Below, in pieces: positions 1-10,477 of a stretch of DNA of 64,000 bases; position 1 is the first letter of the stretch, and every line of letters starts with the position of its first letter. Below the pieces are notes generated by a model, which saw nothing but the letters and a program-made list of their open reading frames with translations, did no database searches and was not told the origin of the DNA. The position numbers and the translations under genes were made by a program. Location: NCBI RefSeq assembly GCF_014851395.1, contig NW_024041484.1, positions 378,499-442,498 on the forward strand, read 5' to 3'. The stretch comes from Micropterus salmoides (taxonomy: Eukaryota; Chordata; Actinopteri; Centrarchiformes; Centrarchidae).

Positions 1-180
1 ATTTGAGGCAGCAGGGTGGTGTATGTGGGACTGAGTCAGAATAAACTACAGTGTGTGTGTTCATGGAGATGACAGAACATGTGACCCTGTGCAGCAGTGA
101 GGCTCACTGAAGGGTTTTTGGACAACAGTGGAGCTCAGAGGCTGAAGAGATAATACATACTACTTGTTTGGAGATACATT
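1..180 (+). repeat. dispersed repeat, copy 1 (partner at 12070-12236)
   Basis: This stretch shares long blocks with 12070-12236. Both copies carry, in order, a GGTGTATGTGGGACTGAGT block, an ATAAACTACAGTGT block, a CATGGAGATGA block, ACATGTGACCC, and a closing GGAGATACATT. Spacing differs by small indels. The family is unknown to me. It starts at or before the window edge. Confidence 0.6.
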
Positions 181-513
181 AATTTAATCAACAATGACAA
201 AGAATGAACCAAAAAGAGGGAGAAGAAAAAAAGGAAACTGAGACAATCAGTGATAGAAAGGCTTATAGAAAACATCCCCCTATATTACTCACATATCAAC
301 AAAGCAACCTTCCATATTTATTTTTGTTAAAGAATATCTTCACCACACAGCTTGCGTACACAAACACACACAAAGCATGACAGAAACTGCAGGTTTTTCA
401 GTAAAGTGTGAGTTTATAGCCAAGTCTGAGAGAAAGCAGCCAAATCCGCCTCTCCTGTTCTCATTTTGTTATTCCCTGTAATCAGACAACTCTACTGAAA
501 CGCCTCCATATGA

Positions 514-515
<2 letters not shown>

Positions 516-555
<40 letters not shown>

Positions 556-575
556 TGTGAGTGTGAGAGAGAGAG
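516..575. repeat. (TG)n microsatellite with GA-rich tail
   Basis: About 18 TG dinucleotides run into GAGTGTGAGTGTGAGAGAGAGAG. The antisense ORF of poly-His/Thr over it is a by-product of the CA repeat and is not a gene. Confidence 0.95.
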
Positions 576-912
576 ATGTTACTGGCATTTAATTTGTTGT
601 ATTTTTCACAACTGACTGTAGAGAGACTGTGGTGAGATGGAGGAAAAGAGAGATGATCAGGGAGGTGAATCAACAATCAGCTCCCATTTGGAATTAATGA
701 GAAGCACTTTGTTCCAAAACGATCAGTTTCTCTCATTGATGCCAGTGTACTGCAATTACTGACTTAACTTTGGGATGCACACTTTCTATGTTTGTTTTCA
801 TGTTGGACTTGGCAATAGTAGAAAAGACAATGTTGTCTGACTTCCTGGATGCAAAATCACCAATATGTCTCAGATGTTTTATCACTGCTTGTTAAATTAA
901 ATTAATTAAATC

Positions 913-1490
913 AAAGTGGTCATATTCTGCTCATTTTCAGGTTCATAATTTTATTTATGGGTAACACAAGAATAAGTTTACACAGTTTTGTTAGACTGCA
1001 CATTGCTGCAGCTCTTCTTTTCACTTTGTGTTGAAGGCTCTGTTTTAGCTATGGAGTGATGCATCTCACTTCTATTTGATCTGTGTTTGGAGTTCCACAT
1101 GCGCAGTACCTAGGCAAGTACCAATCAGATGCACAGTAGAGCGGGTCCTGAAAATCCGTAATCACGGCTCGGTTCAGCTGTACATTATTAATTTATAAGA
1201 AACTGGTCTTTTATAGGGTGAGGGAGGCAGCAGGCGGACGTCTTGTCACTGTCAGGACTTGCCACACTAGCCGCTAGATGAGCATTACGACACATGTTAC
1301 ATAATGACAGATTATGGAAGTAAAGGCTGGACTACACTCCAGCTGTTTTCAGTTCAGAGCAGAGTTTTCTGTGGGAGATGGGAACTCTCTTTGGGGTGAA
1401 CTTTGAGCTTTTTGACTCTGCAAACCTGATACATGCACAAAAAAAGATATCAAGGAAAGGGGAAAAAACAAAAAGCAGAATATGAAAGTG
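913..1490 (+). mobile_element. non-autonomous DNA transposon with imperfect terminal inverted repeats
   Basis: The left end reads AAAGTGGTCATATTCTGC and the right end reads GCAGAATATGAAAGTGCT, which are imperfect inverted repeats. The interior (CTCATTTTCAGGTTCATAAT, a CATTGCTGCAGCTC block, ACATGCGCAGTA) is a pattern I recognise from widespread fish MITE-like repeats. No transposase is present. The superfamily is not assigned. Confidence 0.6.
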
Positions 1491-1740
1491 CTGTATATAG
1501 TATATCTTAACCGGGAGATTCATGCTGGTATTTCAGGGGGTCAGTGAAGTACGTATAGATTATTTCTCATTAAAATCACACATACTGTAAATTCTCATAT
1601 AAAAACAGGCATTTAAAATAATGTCTGTATGTCAAACGTAGCAGGGAACACAGTGTGTATAGTCAAGACGTTGTGGTGGCGTTCATACTGAAAACAGGAA
1701 CTTGATTTCCTCTGCAGCAGCAAACACAATACACAACCTT
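1491..1740. other. no gene seen
   Basis: This is the flank between the MITE-like repeat and the L1 insertion site. I see no coding signal or recognised repeat. Confidence 0.5.
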
Positions 1741-1920
1741 AACACTATTAGGCTTAGGGAGGGTCACGTGATGGCACCGAACAAGATGGCTGCTTAGGTT
1801 GGAGGCTCCAGCACCACGAGTTTACTTTTTGTGTGAAAAACGTGTGAAAAACATTCGCAATTTATCACATTGTTATTTTTCCTCACAAGTTGCTGATTAT
1901 AGGCTTCTCCCACTACCGGT

Positions 1921-2679
1921 ATGCCAAACCCCCGGAAAAACAAAAATACGTCTCAACAACAGCAAAGCGCCAAGGCTACCGCTAGCTCAAAAGCTTCCCA
2001 TGCCTCTTCTGTATCACCAGCGCGAGACGACACAGATGAGTCCATCTCCATTGCTAAAATTCACGAGCTTCTCTGGAAACTATCAGAGGACCAAGCCAAC
2101 CACTTAGTAGACATCCGTAAGGACGTGTCAGAAACGAGAAGAGCAGTCGAGGCAATTGAGGTTAAGCTAGACAACGTGCTAACCTGGAGGACTAGCGTGG
2201 AGGCTCGTCTTGATATGCTAGAGGAGGAGGAACACATCTATGGTTTCCCAGAACGTGTTGAAGATAAAGATGCCATATCGTTTTTGAGGGCTACTCACCC
2301 CAAAATTCTTCAGGCTGACTTCCAAGGGGGCCTAGATCTGGATTGTGCTCATCGGTCGCTACTACCACCTAAGCCTGGATCCACCCATAGACCTTTCATC
2401 GTGCGGTTCTTGAGGTTTCAACAGAAGGAGCGGGTGAGACTTGCTAGAGAAATCGGGGACATCCGCTGGCAGAACCATAAGATAAGCTTCTATCAAGACT
2501 TCTCCAAGGCCACACAGGAGCGACAACACTCCTTTCTGGAATGTAAATGTCTGCTTCACTCAGCCAAGATCCCATTTGGCATCAGCTATCCTGCTGTGCT
2601 TTCATTCACAACGCCAAACGATATAAATCATCGTTTTGATGATCCTAAGAAGGCCTTGAAATGCATCAAAAACCTTTGA
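1921..2679 (+). CDS. L1-type LINE ORF1 protein (transposase_22-like), open
   Basis: This is a 252-residue open frame of the fish L1 ORF1 type, an RNA-binding chaperone that coats LINE RNA. The basic, Ser/Gln-rich N-terminus is followed by a heptad-like helix (about residues 45-105: IHELLWKLSEDQANHLVDIR and onward) expected to form a coiled coil. The RRM-like and C-terminal domains follow, with IYGFPERVED, the LDLDCAHRSL block, RPFIVRFLRFQQKE, the KISFYQDFS block and a closing PAVLSFTTPND. The stretch just before IYGFPE reads MLEEEEH, without the longer basic ENR-type linker I would expect, so a small deletion is likely. The start is the first ATG after the 5' UTR. The ORF is intact, but its ORF2 partner is destroyed, so any activity would be in trans only. 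Confidence 0.8.
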   Translation: MPNPRKNKNTSQQQQSAKATASSKASHASSVSPARDDTDESISIAKIHELLWKLSEDQANHLVDIRKDVSETRRAVEAIEVKLDNVLTWRTSVEARLDMLEEEEHIYGFPERVEDKDAISFLRATHPKILQADFQGGLDLDCAHRSLLPPKPGSTHRPFIVRFLRFQQKERVRLAREIGDIRWQNHKISFYQDFSKATQERQHSFLECKCLLHSAKIPFGISYPAVLSFTTPNDINHRFDDPKKALKCIKNL

Positions 2680-3026
2680 GTGTCCCTGGCCTTGCAGGAT
2701 GATGAGCCGCCATTTATTTATTATATTTTTTTTGCACCTTGCAGACTGACTCGCGTAAGACAAAGTAATCTTTGTGTCGATCTCCATCCTCCTCTCTGAT
2801 AGACATTGGACGAACAATTTGGGTTTATAACACTGATAGTTGGAGATGTTTTCCTTCTTTTCTTTAATTTACTCATTGTTTATTTATTTATCTTTTGCTC
2901 AGTCTCTGCACTATGCCTTACACAACTACCTGTAACCCATAGCATAGGTCTACCTTTTGATCCTTAGGACTGTTACTATCCCTATTGTTGTTTTATAGGT
3001 GCATTCTCTCTTATAATTTGTAGAAT
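2680..3026 (+). other. L1 inter-ORF region and start of ORF2 region (decayed)
   Basis: This is T-rich sequence after the ORF1 stop. It belongs to the L1 copy by position. No endonuclease N-terminus can be read, so the ORF2 start is deleted or decayed. Confidence 0.5.
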
Positions 3027-3481
3027 GCCAGCAGCCATACCAATGTAAACCCTGCTACTGCTGATTGATCGAAGCTAAGCAAGTTTGGGCTTGGCCAGTA
3101 CCTGGATGGGAGACCTCCTGGGAAAACTAAGGTGCTGCTGGAAGTGGTGTTGGTGGGCCAGTAGGGGGCAGTCTTCTGTCTGGTCCTAATAATAAGATCC
3201 CAGTGCAGTGATATGGACACTGTGCTGTAGGAGCTGCCGTCCTTCGGATGGGACGTTAAACCGAGGTCCTGTCTCATTGTGGTCATTAAAGATCACATGG
3301 CACTTGTCGCAAAGAGCATGGGGTTCCCCGGTGCCACGGCAACATTCCCAATCTGGCCATCTAACCATAGTAATTGGCTCAATGTTTCCCTCCCTTTCTG
3401 CCTCAAGCTGATGTGTGGTGAACGTTCTGGTGCTAAATGGCTGCCGTGCATCATCCAGGTGGGTGGTTGAGGTCCCCCCCA
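3027..3481 (+). mobile_element. 5S rRNA-derived SINE (SINE3-like), 5' part
   Basis: Positions 3027-3120 are recognisably 5S rRNA. They include GCAGCCATACCA near the start, GAAGCTAAGCAAG (box A region) and TACCTGGATGGGAGACC (box C region). A non-5S body follows with GGGCCAGTAGGGGGCAGT, GACGTTAAACCGAGGTCCTG and TGGCTGCCGTGCATCATCC. The element resumes after the nested LTR at 4667-4702 (GAAGCACTTTGAGTATCTATG), which is its usual 3' end. It is not a functional 5S gene, because the 5S part is mutated and lacks its 3' end. Confidence 0.85.
3158..3173 (+). promoter_or_regulatory. CTCF-consensus-like motif in the 5S SINE
   Basis: CCAGTAGGGGGCAGTC matches the vertebrate CTCF core CCASYAGRKGGCRSYV at every position. 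This is a by-eye motif match and says nothing about occupancy. Confidence 0.45.
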
Positions 3482-4666
3482 TGTTGAGAAAAATAAGGTT
3501 TGCCATGTTGTTTTATGTATAATTACTTTATTATTTTGATCCTAGAAGTGTTGTATTATGACTGTTGTCTCACTGGATAACAGTATTGACTACTGATGTT
3601 ATTCTTTTAATATAAGGTTTGACCACTAGTATTTTAATTCTTAAAACCTAACTATTATATTCTGTGTAAGCTTTGAATGAACTTGTTCCCTTTCAATGTC
3701 TCTACATGAGCAGAGAAGCTGTTCAGGCAGAACATGCAAAACCTAGCATCGCCTGACTGTGAACATGCAAATAGGCCCACGCTACGCATGCAAAACCTAG
3801 CTAAAAGGAAGATAAGAAGAGGTAATATGAATTTAAGACCAGAGAAGATGATGTAATGTTTGCTTAGCGCTCAGGTAATGTAGCTAAAGTCTACAGAAGG
3901 ATCGATAGTATACAAAATAGCAGTAAGACACCTGCTGCAAGTCACGTGCGCCAAGAATGAGATCATGGTACATTGTGAATGATGCAAACTGTAAGAAACC
4001 AGCTTTTGTAAGAGACATGGCATTGCATACTCATGTTTGATGTGCTGAATCATGTTATTCCTTTATTAATTCTTTTAAAAATACAATTGTAAGTGTTTAA
4101 GTTTTAATGGTGTCAAATTATGCCTGTATAACTTTTAAAAAAAACGGTGAGACTGAAGTTGAAACATAATGGTAAATTTCTAGTCCAGTAATGTTAAAAA
4201 TATGAAGAAGGATAGATTATAATGATAATTATGTTCAGCTAAAAGTGGTAACTTTGACATTAGGGAAAGGGTTAAATTGGTAAAACAGTACATGTAAACG
4301 GGCCACAAGATGGCAGCAGAGGATAAAAAATTCACCATTGGTAAGGAAGTGGTCAGCGAACACTATAGGCGGAGACCAGGTGCCCACCTGGAAGGTGGAG
4401 TTTAAGGTGAATATAAGGCGATCTTCGCTGACCACCACATCAGTTCCATCCTGAGACCTGCAGGGATGTTACTCGGGTTTACCTGTCCTTTATTGGAATA
4501 AACTCTTTAGCACCGACTCTTGACCGTCTCCAGTGAAGTTTTTGACTACGAAGTTATTGACATAAGAAGAAAGTTAATAGAGTATTATTTACTGAGTTTA
4601 ATAAGTTGGTTAGGGTAGGGACCAGGCCTTCAACTGGCCCGGCCTGGCCTTATTTTCAACCCAACA
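3482..4666 (+). mobile_element. solo LTR of an endogenous retrovirus (gamma/epsilon-like), nested in the 5S SINE
   Basis: The element starts TGTTGAG and ends CAACA, with the canonical TG...CA ends. Its termini are imperfect inverted repeats (TGTTGAGAAAAATAAGG against CCTTATTTTCAACCCAACA). It is flanked by a 4-bp direct repeat, CCCA, at 3478-3481 and 4667-4670, splitting one SINE copy. A TATAAG box lies at 4412-4417 and an AATAAA signal at 4497-4502, in the order expected of U3-R-U5. U3 contains two copies of CATGCAAAACCTAGC and an exact octamer ATGCAAAT at 3765-3772. No gag, pol or env sequence is attached, so this is a recombined solo LTR of 1185 bp. A 4-bp duplication is typical of gammaretrovirus-like integrases; the class assignment is inference. 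Confidence 0.8.
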
Positions 4667-4702
4667 CCCACTTCACTGTGAAGCACTTTGAGTATCTATG
4701 AC
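4667..4702 (+). mobile_element. 5S SINE, 3' end (continuation after the LTR)
   Basis: This starts with the second copy of the CCCA target duplication and continues with the CACTTTGAG-type SINE tail. It is collinear with 3027-3481. Confidence 0.7.
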
Positions 4703-5050
4703 AGGGGTCACTAATAGGTGGACCGCGGTCCGGATCCGGATCCGGCTGTCCTCTCCGGACCGCCAACCTACAGCCAATTTATTATTGAGACACTAAATCG
4801 AGATTCACCAGAGACGTTTTGGAAACACACATGAATTGAGGAGATGAAAGGGAAAAGAGATTTCACATGGCTTTTAATCAAGAATGTACAGATTCTTACA
4901 TGTACACGGACAGGACAAACTAGAGATCACGTTTCTCACTGAACAAGAGAAAGTAGGAGTGGTAGCTCTGTAAAAGGGAATGAAAGAGAAGAGGCGGCCT
5001 TACAGCTATTGATTTTTTATGATGTGTTGAGTGTTTATTACAGAATTGGT
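4702..5050 (+). mobile_element. hAT-like fragment
   Basis: It starts CAGGGGTCACTAATAGG, resembling a CAGGGGTC hAT terminus. It contains a short broken reading of KREKRFHMAFNQECTDSYM type, as in N-terminal parts of fish ZBED/hAT proteins. I cannot find the other terminus. The GGATCC-rich block at 4721-4745 is a short direct repeat. Confidence 0.4.
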
Positions 5051-5317
5051 TAAGACTACACTTCATCACTTCAAGCTACACTTTTTATTTCATTTTTTTC
5101 AAAAAAAATTAGGCACTTTATTTTACTTTTTTTTAGTTTACTTAAATTTAGAATTTATCATTAGAGTAGTTATTATTTATTATCCCTCCAGTTTGATGTG
5201 AAAACTGACTGAAATATTATTTGATTTGACAGTCTTCACTAAAAACATATGTTGATACAACTATACGTTATGGTACTGAATGATAACGCAAGTTAGTCGT
5301 TATGATGTTCCGGACCT

Positions 5318-6175
5318 TTGCTTCGGGAAATTTTCAGGGACCAACATCTTGCGTCTAAGGCGTTATGCTCGTGGGCATCTGACATAGGCATGGTCAACAT
5401 CTGGCGTTTGTTAACCTCTTTGAAAGACTTTACATTTTACTCAGGGAGACATAAATCCTTTTCGAGGATAGATTTCATCTTTGCCTCAAAAGATTTATTT
5501 CAAAACATTCAGAATGCGCATTACATTCCGGTTACCTGGTCTGATCACAAACCAATACATTGTTCAGTCACTGTTCGTCCGTCTTCCACTAAAGCCCCCA
5601 GATGCCGTTAGAATTCTTCCTTATTACAAGATGAAATTTTCAAAGCTCAGTTTGAAGCTAATTTTAGGGAATTTCTGGAATTCAGTGTCGGCTCTGTTTC
5701 CGATCCGAGGATACTTTGGGAGGCAGTGAAAGGCTTTATAAGGAGTAACACCACTTTGTACGCTTCAACATGAAACAAAGAACGTGCAGCCAAATTGGAA
5801 GCTTTGGAATTAAAATACGTGTGTTTTTGGGAGTGTACCCCAGTGGCAAAAGTTTGGAAGATGGTTGCCTTTAACCTTTCTTGTTGTTTGAGATTAGATT
5901 GCCCTGCTCGCCTGCTACACTCATTTTGAATGATTTGTCAAGGCTGGGTTTGACACTGGATGAGAGAAGAGCATTGTTGGCTGGACTTCCTGCGGCAGAA
6001 AAATTAGTTGCCACACGTTGGAAACCTCCGCATTCTCTCTCTCTCTTCGAGTTTGGGTCTTAATATTTGGATATTGCCTATTTAGAGTTGTCTACAGCTA
6101 GAGTCCACGGAGCGAAAGAGTCAGCAATAGAGGCTTGGCATTCACTCTTAACTATCCTCCGTGGGTTTCAGATTT
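5318..6175 (+). pseudogene. L1 ORF2 remnants: endonuclease C-terminus and ORF2 C-terminus
   Basis: The frame at 5318-5611 reads the end of an APE-type endonuclease: TFYSGRHKSFSRIDFIFASK, then TWSDHKPIHCSV, where the SDH triad element (His of the catalytic core) is present. The following 5620-5850 stretch gives the post-endonuclease linker (FREFLEFSVGSVSDPRILWE, NKERAAKLEALE) across frameshifts. From 5890 to 6175 the LINE C-terminus is readable in pieces (LDERRALLAGLPAAEKLVAT, then HGAKESAIEAWHSLLTILRG in another frame). The catalytic reverse transcriptase region is absent. It belongs to the L1 copy that starts at 1759. Confidence 0.75.
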
Positions 6176-6432
6176 AATATGTGACTGAGATTTGGAGTCC
6201 TGGATCCAGGGAGTGGGTGGGTATTTTTTGTTTTTCTTTCCTTGTTTTTCTTAATTTCATTTTTTCATTATAACTATTATGGTTATTATTATTTAATATT
6301 TTTAATTTAGTTGTCTATTACATGTATCTGTATATGTCTGTGTGTGTATATATATCTTTACGCTCTATTTTTGTAAAGTACATATACCTGTCTTTTTCTC
6401 CTTAAAACAAAATAAAAACTTGATCATAAAAA
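6176..6432 (+). other. L1 3' UTR and A-rich tail
   Basis: The stretch begins GTGACTGAGATTTGGAG, is T-rich in the middle, and ends AAACAAAATAAAAACTTGAT before the right-hand target duplication. Confidence 0.7.
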
Positions 6433-6448
6433 AACACTAAGGCTTAGG

Positions 6449-7326
6449 CCTATTCGACAATACTTTAGCTCAAGTGAACGTGGACACACGTTTTACTGAC
6501 GTCAGTTAGCAATGCATCATTACTGAACTATGCCAAAGATCTGAAGAACTCCCAGGAAAAAATTGCAACAAGAGCAACGTGGAACAACAGAGACAGACAC
6601 CAAACAGCCCTCTTTCTGCTACGAGGAAGTGATGTGTGTGTCCGTCCTCACCACTTCCTCGATTTCAGCATCATTCTCATTGAAAAAGAAGGTGAATAAA
6701 TGAATTGGTTTACTGTTAGTGTATCTGTGACAGAGATGGGTGTGTGTGTGTGATGAGCCAATGTATATTAACCCCCCATGGTAGTGATAGCAGATCGCTA
6801 CATGTACAGCGACACTTAAAACCTACTGTATATTGTTGATGTCTGCAGCATAGTGTATGTTTTTAGCCATTCAGCCGTTTCTATTCTCTGCTACTGTATG
6901 ACTTTTTAAAAAGTCATTTGAGATCAATAATCTGTCAACATCCTGACAAATTTGATTTTATAATTTTGTCCAAGTTAGAATTATTATGGCGTTCTGATGC
7001 AGTTGCAAGCAATGACATAATACAAAGCACTGATTCAATATGAGGCTGCTGAGTGCTCTGATAGCTCCATGAACAACAGGCTGAATCCCTGCTGTTAACT
7101 GAGTTCTTTTTACAGCCTGAAGATTATGGCTCCCCACATGATGCCTCCCACTAGTTGTTTGTGCTGCTGGTGGTGCAGCAGCTATGTACTGTCTGTATGA
7201 GAAAAACCTAACAGATTTACACTTGTTGAGTAATTCACCTTTGCTTTGAATTAGCATTGACATGGGCAACAATAAGCAACTGTAGTCGTAGCGGAGACTA
7301 AGGGGAAGGAAAAGAACCAGCCTTAC
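6449..7326. other. intronic sequence of minus-strand COG5; one short inverted repeat
   Basis: No gene is seen. Positions 6622-6631 (CGAGGAAGTG) and 6652-6661 (CACTTCCTCG) form a 10-bp inverted repeat around a 20-nt loop. A short TG run lies near 6740. Confidence 0.5.
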
Positions 7327-7408
7327 CGTCAGTTGCTCTGTGGAACTCCTCACTAAGTGTGTTGGTTACATCATTCCAGAAGGTGTAGAGGATATCAGGC
7401 TGACCGTC
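7327..7408 (-). CDS. cog5: COG5 internal exon (DGQPDILYTFWN exon)
   Basis: Read on the minus strand, an acceptor CCTGATGACAG precedes an 82-nt exon that encodes DGQPDILYTFWNDVTN, then TLSEEFHRATD plus one base. A GTAAGG donor follows at 7326-7321. The peptide aligns with the COG5 segment DGQPEIFYTFWN known from mammals. The incoming phase is 0, matching the previous exon (10478-10555), and the outgoing phase is 1. The next exon, expected to carry a QAFEGEYPKLL-type sequence, is not visible down to position 1 and should lie beyond the left edge. COG5 is a lobe B subunit of the COG complex that tethers retrograde vesicles at the Golgi. The orientation conflicts with the 5' exons at 44.6-53.6 kb. 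Confidence 0.88.
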
Positions 7409-7440
7409 CTGTCATCAGGTACACAGAGAAGAAACACACT

Positions 7441-7650
7441 GCCCAAAATTGTAAATGCTCCGTATTTGTATAGCACCTTTCTACATCTGCATTCACTCAC
7501 ATTCACACACTGGTGGATTAGCCACCAGGGGCCAGTCGGGGGTTCAGTATCTTGCCCAAGGACATTTCAACATGCCTGGAGGAGCCGGGGATTGAACCGC
7601 CGACCTTCCGATTAATAGGCAACCTGCTCCACCTCCAGAGCCACAGGAGG
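7441..7650 (-). mobile_element. tRNA-derived CORE-SINE, minus strand
   Basis: On the minus strand a tRNA-like head carries a box A-like GGCTCTGGAGGTGGAGC and a box B GGTTCAATCCC. The CORE-like block CCTTGGGCAAGATACTGAAC follows, then a GTGTGTGAATGTGAGTGAA stretch and a GGTGCTATACAAATAC tail. This is the arrangement of MIR-like CORE-SINEs in fishes. A second copy is at 11815-11960. Confidence 0.8.
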
Positions 7651-8639
7651 CAACTTGACTGACACTGGTCACTCTTACCATCTTTTTCCTACTCAGTAAT
7701 TGCTGCTGTCTGATTGCCCTTATACATTTTTTTAAATGACATTATCATGAAGTTGTGCTGATGTTGATCCTGTAAACAAACATTCACTTTTCTTTTATAT
7801 TCTTACACTTCTGAACATCTTGGAAATAATCTTTTTTGTACCCATACTTGTACCTTCCAACCTGATGAGACCGTTTACCCTTCTGTTGGCTACACACACC
7901 TGTTACTACTGCTTGAGAATACTCATAATCCAACACTACCAGAGACTTGAGACTGGCTGAAGACTTGAGGCCGATCTCAACATCTGAATGCACTACAGAG
8001 ATTTGAATGAAGAAATGAGCAGTTAAGATGGAGCCATAGGGAGAGAAACCCAACATTTTGCTGTTTTTGTTAGAAACCAAACTGAAATATCACGTGAACA
8101 CACACTCCAAAGTTCAACACACTAATCCTCCTTTAGAGGAGCCTGTTGCAGGTCTGCTTTCCAGCTGGCTTCTCATATCCTCCACTTTCTGCAACTTCAA
8201 TTTTTTCCTCTGTTTTTCTTTAACAGACCAACTACATGTGCACCAGCAAGATCTCCAGCAGCATTTAGACTTATAGGGGCTTAACAAATCAGAGATGTAG
8301 GCAAGAGCCTGATCACTCTAGATCTAAAATCCAGCATCATCTGAAAATCAATTCTAAAAATGACAGGACAGCAGAGCCTGTGAGCAGTATTAATACCCTG
8401 GCAGCAAGGGAAGGTATTCCCCCTGCTGAGAGCTGAATGAGGGGAGTTACAATAGTCATTTCACTGGCTTTCAAGTTCGTTTTTCTCTCCTATTACAATG
8501 AGTGGGTGGTGAGTTAATCACGTGAAGAAACCATGATTTAGGAGAGGATAAAACAAGTGATCCCAGGACTTAGGAAATAAAGTGCAAGACAGAGTACTAA
8601 CCAGTGTAACTAGCACTTTTATAGCCCTGGGGATGTAGT
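7651..8639. other. COG5 intron, nothing recognised
   Basis: Short ORFs on both strands here have no recognisable motif and no splice context. I see no repeat family. Confidence 0.5.
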
Positions 8640-8690
8640 ACAAACCTTCACATTCAGAAATGGCAGCCATTTCTGAATGTGAAGGTTTGT
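8640..8690. repeat. perfect 25-bp palindrome with 1-nt spacer
   Basis: The left arm (8640-8664) starts ACAAACCTTCAC and ends AAATGGC. The right arm (8666-8690) is its exact reverse complement, from GCCATTTC to GGTTTGT. The spacer is a single A at 8665. It could be a MITE end, a recent inverted duplication, or a hairpin-forming transcript. Confidence 0.9.
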
Positions 8691-10309
8691 GTGTTCACGG
8701 TCCACTACACAACCGATTACAAAATATTATCTTCCTCATAATGAGTTACAGCTCATTTGTCGCAATCCACATCTCAGGTATCTGAATGCTTCTCTTCATC
8801 TCCTTCTCCTCCTTTATAATTATAGTTATTTTGATGCAGCTACTCTAACATGTAGCTGCTGACAGCAGGATGATGTGTCTCTGCAGACACATGGAACAGT
8901 GAAGAGTCGTAGTGCAGCTGCACTGCTGAGGAGCCTTGCATTTAGACATGTCATTAGGTCTCCAACTCACACCTCCATCACAGGGTAATTGGTGAGAGCT
9001 TTGTTTCCATAGTAACAGTCTCCCACTCTGATTTGTACATCTAGGTTTCTGTGGAGGTACGAGAGTGAGATGCTGATGATGGTCATGATGGGTTAATGCC
9101 ATGATTACTATTGATACAGCTACTAGCATTTAAGTGACCAGGCCCCGGGTGCTGGTGGCCTGCTGTTTTTGTTTCTTTCTTGCCCTCGTCATTCTTCTCG
9201 TTCTTGCTTGCTTTTAGCAATTGAACCGCCTTCCCATTCACAAACAATTATAACATTTAACAAAATTGTAAAACTTATTTACGTTCTGTTCACCCTAAAT
9301 GTGAGGTCTCATTTGGATCCACAGTCCTCATTGTGTGAAAAAAGAATTATAATAACGCCAAAAATGTCATACTTAAAATACCATGACTTGGAAAGTATTT
9401 TCTTTTGTCTTCTTAAAAGAGCACCGCTGATTAAGCACCACTATCCAATACTGTCAGACTAATGGCTCACCATTTATAAAAAACTCAAAAGGATGAAAAT
9501 CGATGCAGCACAACCAGGGGTATCCTCTTTTCTATTCCACGCATTCTTCTTCCATGTCAAAACCTGGCCTACATTACCCATACTGCAACTCAACTGCCAA
9601 CTGTTCAGACAGAGATTTGGGTGTGTTATGCTAGTACTAGCTAATGTAGCCTGTAGCCTTTTAACTCCACAACATATTTCTTTCATTTTGAAACTTTTAG
9701 TCTTCAGGCCTAGCCGACTCTAACTCAAGTAGGGCTTACACCTTCTGGTCGGTCCATTAGTTGGGTTGATTTGCTCCATATGGACCAATTTCTGATTGGT
9801 CGGACAATCGCTGGTCCGTATCTTCTAAATGCAGGACTGGAATCCTAACTGTAAAAAGACAGCGACTGGCCCAGGGCCACAGATCTTCGACTGTTCTGCA
9901 ATTGTTTGTTTTTTGTAAGTTTTTTGTAATTTCAAATTTGTTACAAATGTTACAAATTTGCACCAATTGCAAGTACAATAGTAACTAAGAGGAGTCCTGT
10001 ATTCTTATCTGCTGCTAATCTAGTATCTTAGTTTAAGTTGTGCTGACATGGTCTATATTCCTAAACAAAATTGTGTTTCATCAAATTAAAACACAAATTT
10101 TAATTTTAAATTAGTTAATAAATAACTAATTTACACACAGAAAACCTGAGGCCAGATAGTATTATTCCTGCCTGGTGTTCTCAAATAATGAAACTGTATT
10201 TTCTGCTGTGAAATCTGTACTAAATGGGGACTTGGAGGCCAGAGCGTGCAAGAACGGGTGTGGATGTTTTATATTGATTGTGAGAAGAATGAAAATTAAT
10301 TCATACTAA
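8691..10309. other. COG5 intron, nothing recognised
   Basis: No exon-like or TE motif is recognised. The short ORFs at 8845-9129, 9169-9462 and 9474-9723 lack any family signature. Confidence 0.5.
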
Positions 10310-10398
10310 AATTGTTGGGTTTCTGCTCTATATGAAAAGTGTCATGAGATGTTGTGATTGTGATTTGGCGCTATATAAATAAAATTGAATTGAAATAA
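10310..10398 (+). repeat. retrotransposon 3' tail (GGCGCTATATAAATAAAATT type)
   Basis: The GTCATGAGATGTTGTGATTG stretch is followed by GGCGCTATATAAATAAAATT and a GAATTGAA repeat. This is a common 3' end of fish LINE/SINE families. No upstream body is recognised. Confidence 0.55.
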
Positions 10399-10477
10399 AA
10401 CTACATGGTCAGACTGGCCTGATATCAGCAATAATTATTACTATTATGCCAAAACTAGAGCAATGGTGTCCGCCCAC

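Larger units (their letters stand above)
1741..6448 (+). mobile_element. L1-clade LINE, internally deleted, with target-site duplication
   Basis: The two flanks carry the same target sequence: AACACTATTAGGCTTAGG at 1741-1758 and AACACTAAGGCTTAGG at 6433-6448. These mark one insertion. Inside are a 5' UTR starting GAGGGTCACGTGATGG, an open ORF1 (1921-2679), remnants of ORF2 (5318-6175), and a 3' UTR ending in an A-rich AAACAAAATAAAAAC tail. The N-terminal endonuclease part and most of the reverse transcriptase are missing. A 5S-derived SINE, a solo LTR nested in that SINE, and a hAT-like fragment occupy the middle. The copy cannot mobilise itself. Confidence 0.85.

Noticed and set aside
3027..3120. 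Functional 5S rRNA gene
   Set aside because: The 5S part is mutated in several conserved positions, lacks its 3' end and terminator, and continues into a SINE body.
4702..5290. Complete hAT transposon
   Set aside because: Only one plausible terminus and a broken short reading are visible. It is kept as a low-confidence fragment.
7441..7650. tRNA gene on the minus strand
   Set aside because: Box A and B matches exist, but no cloverleaf closes and the CORE-SINE body follows.
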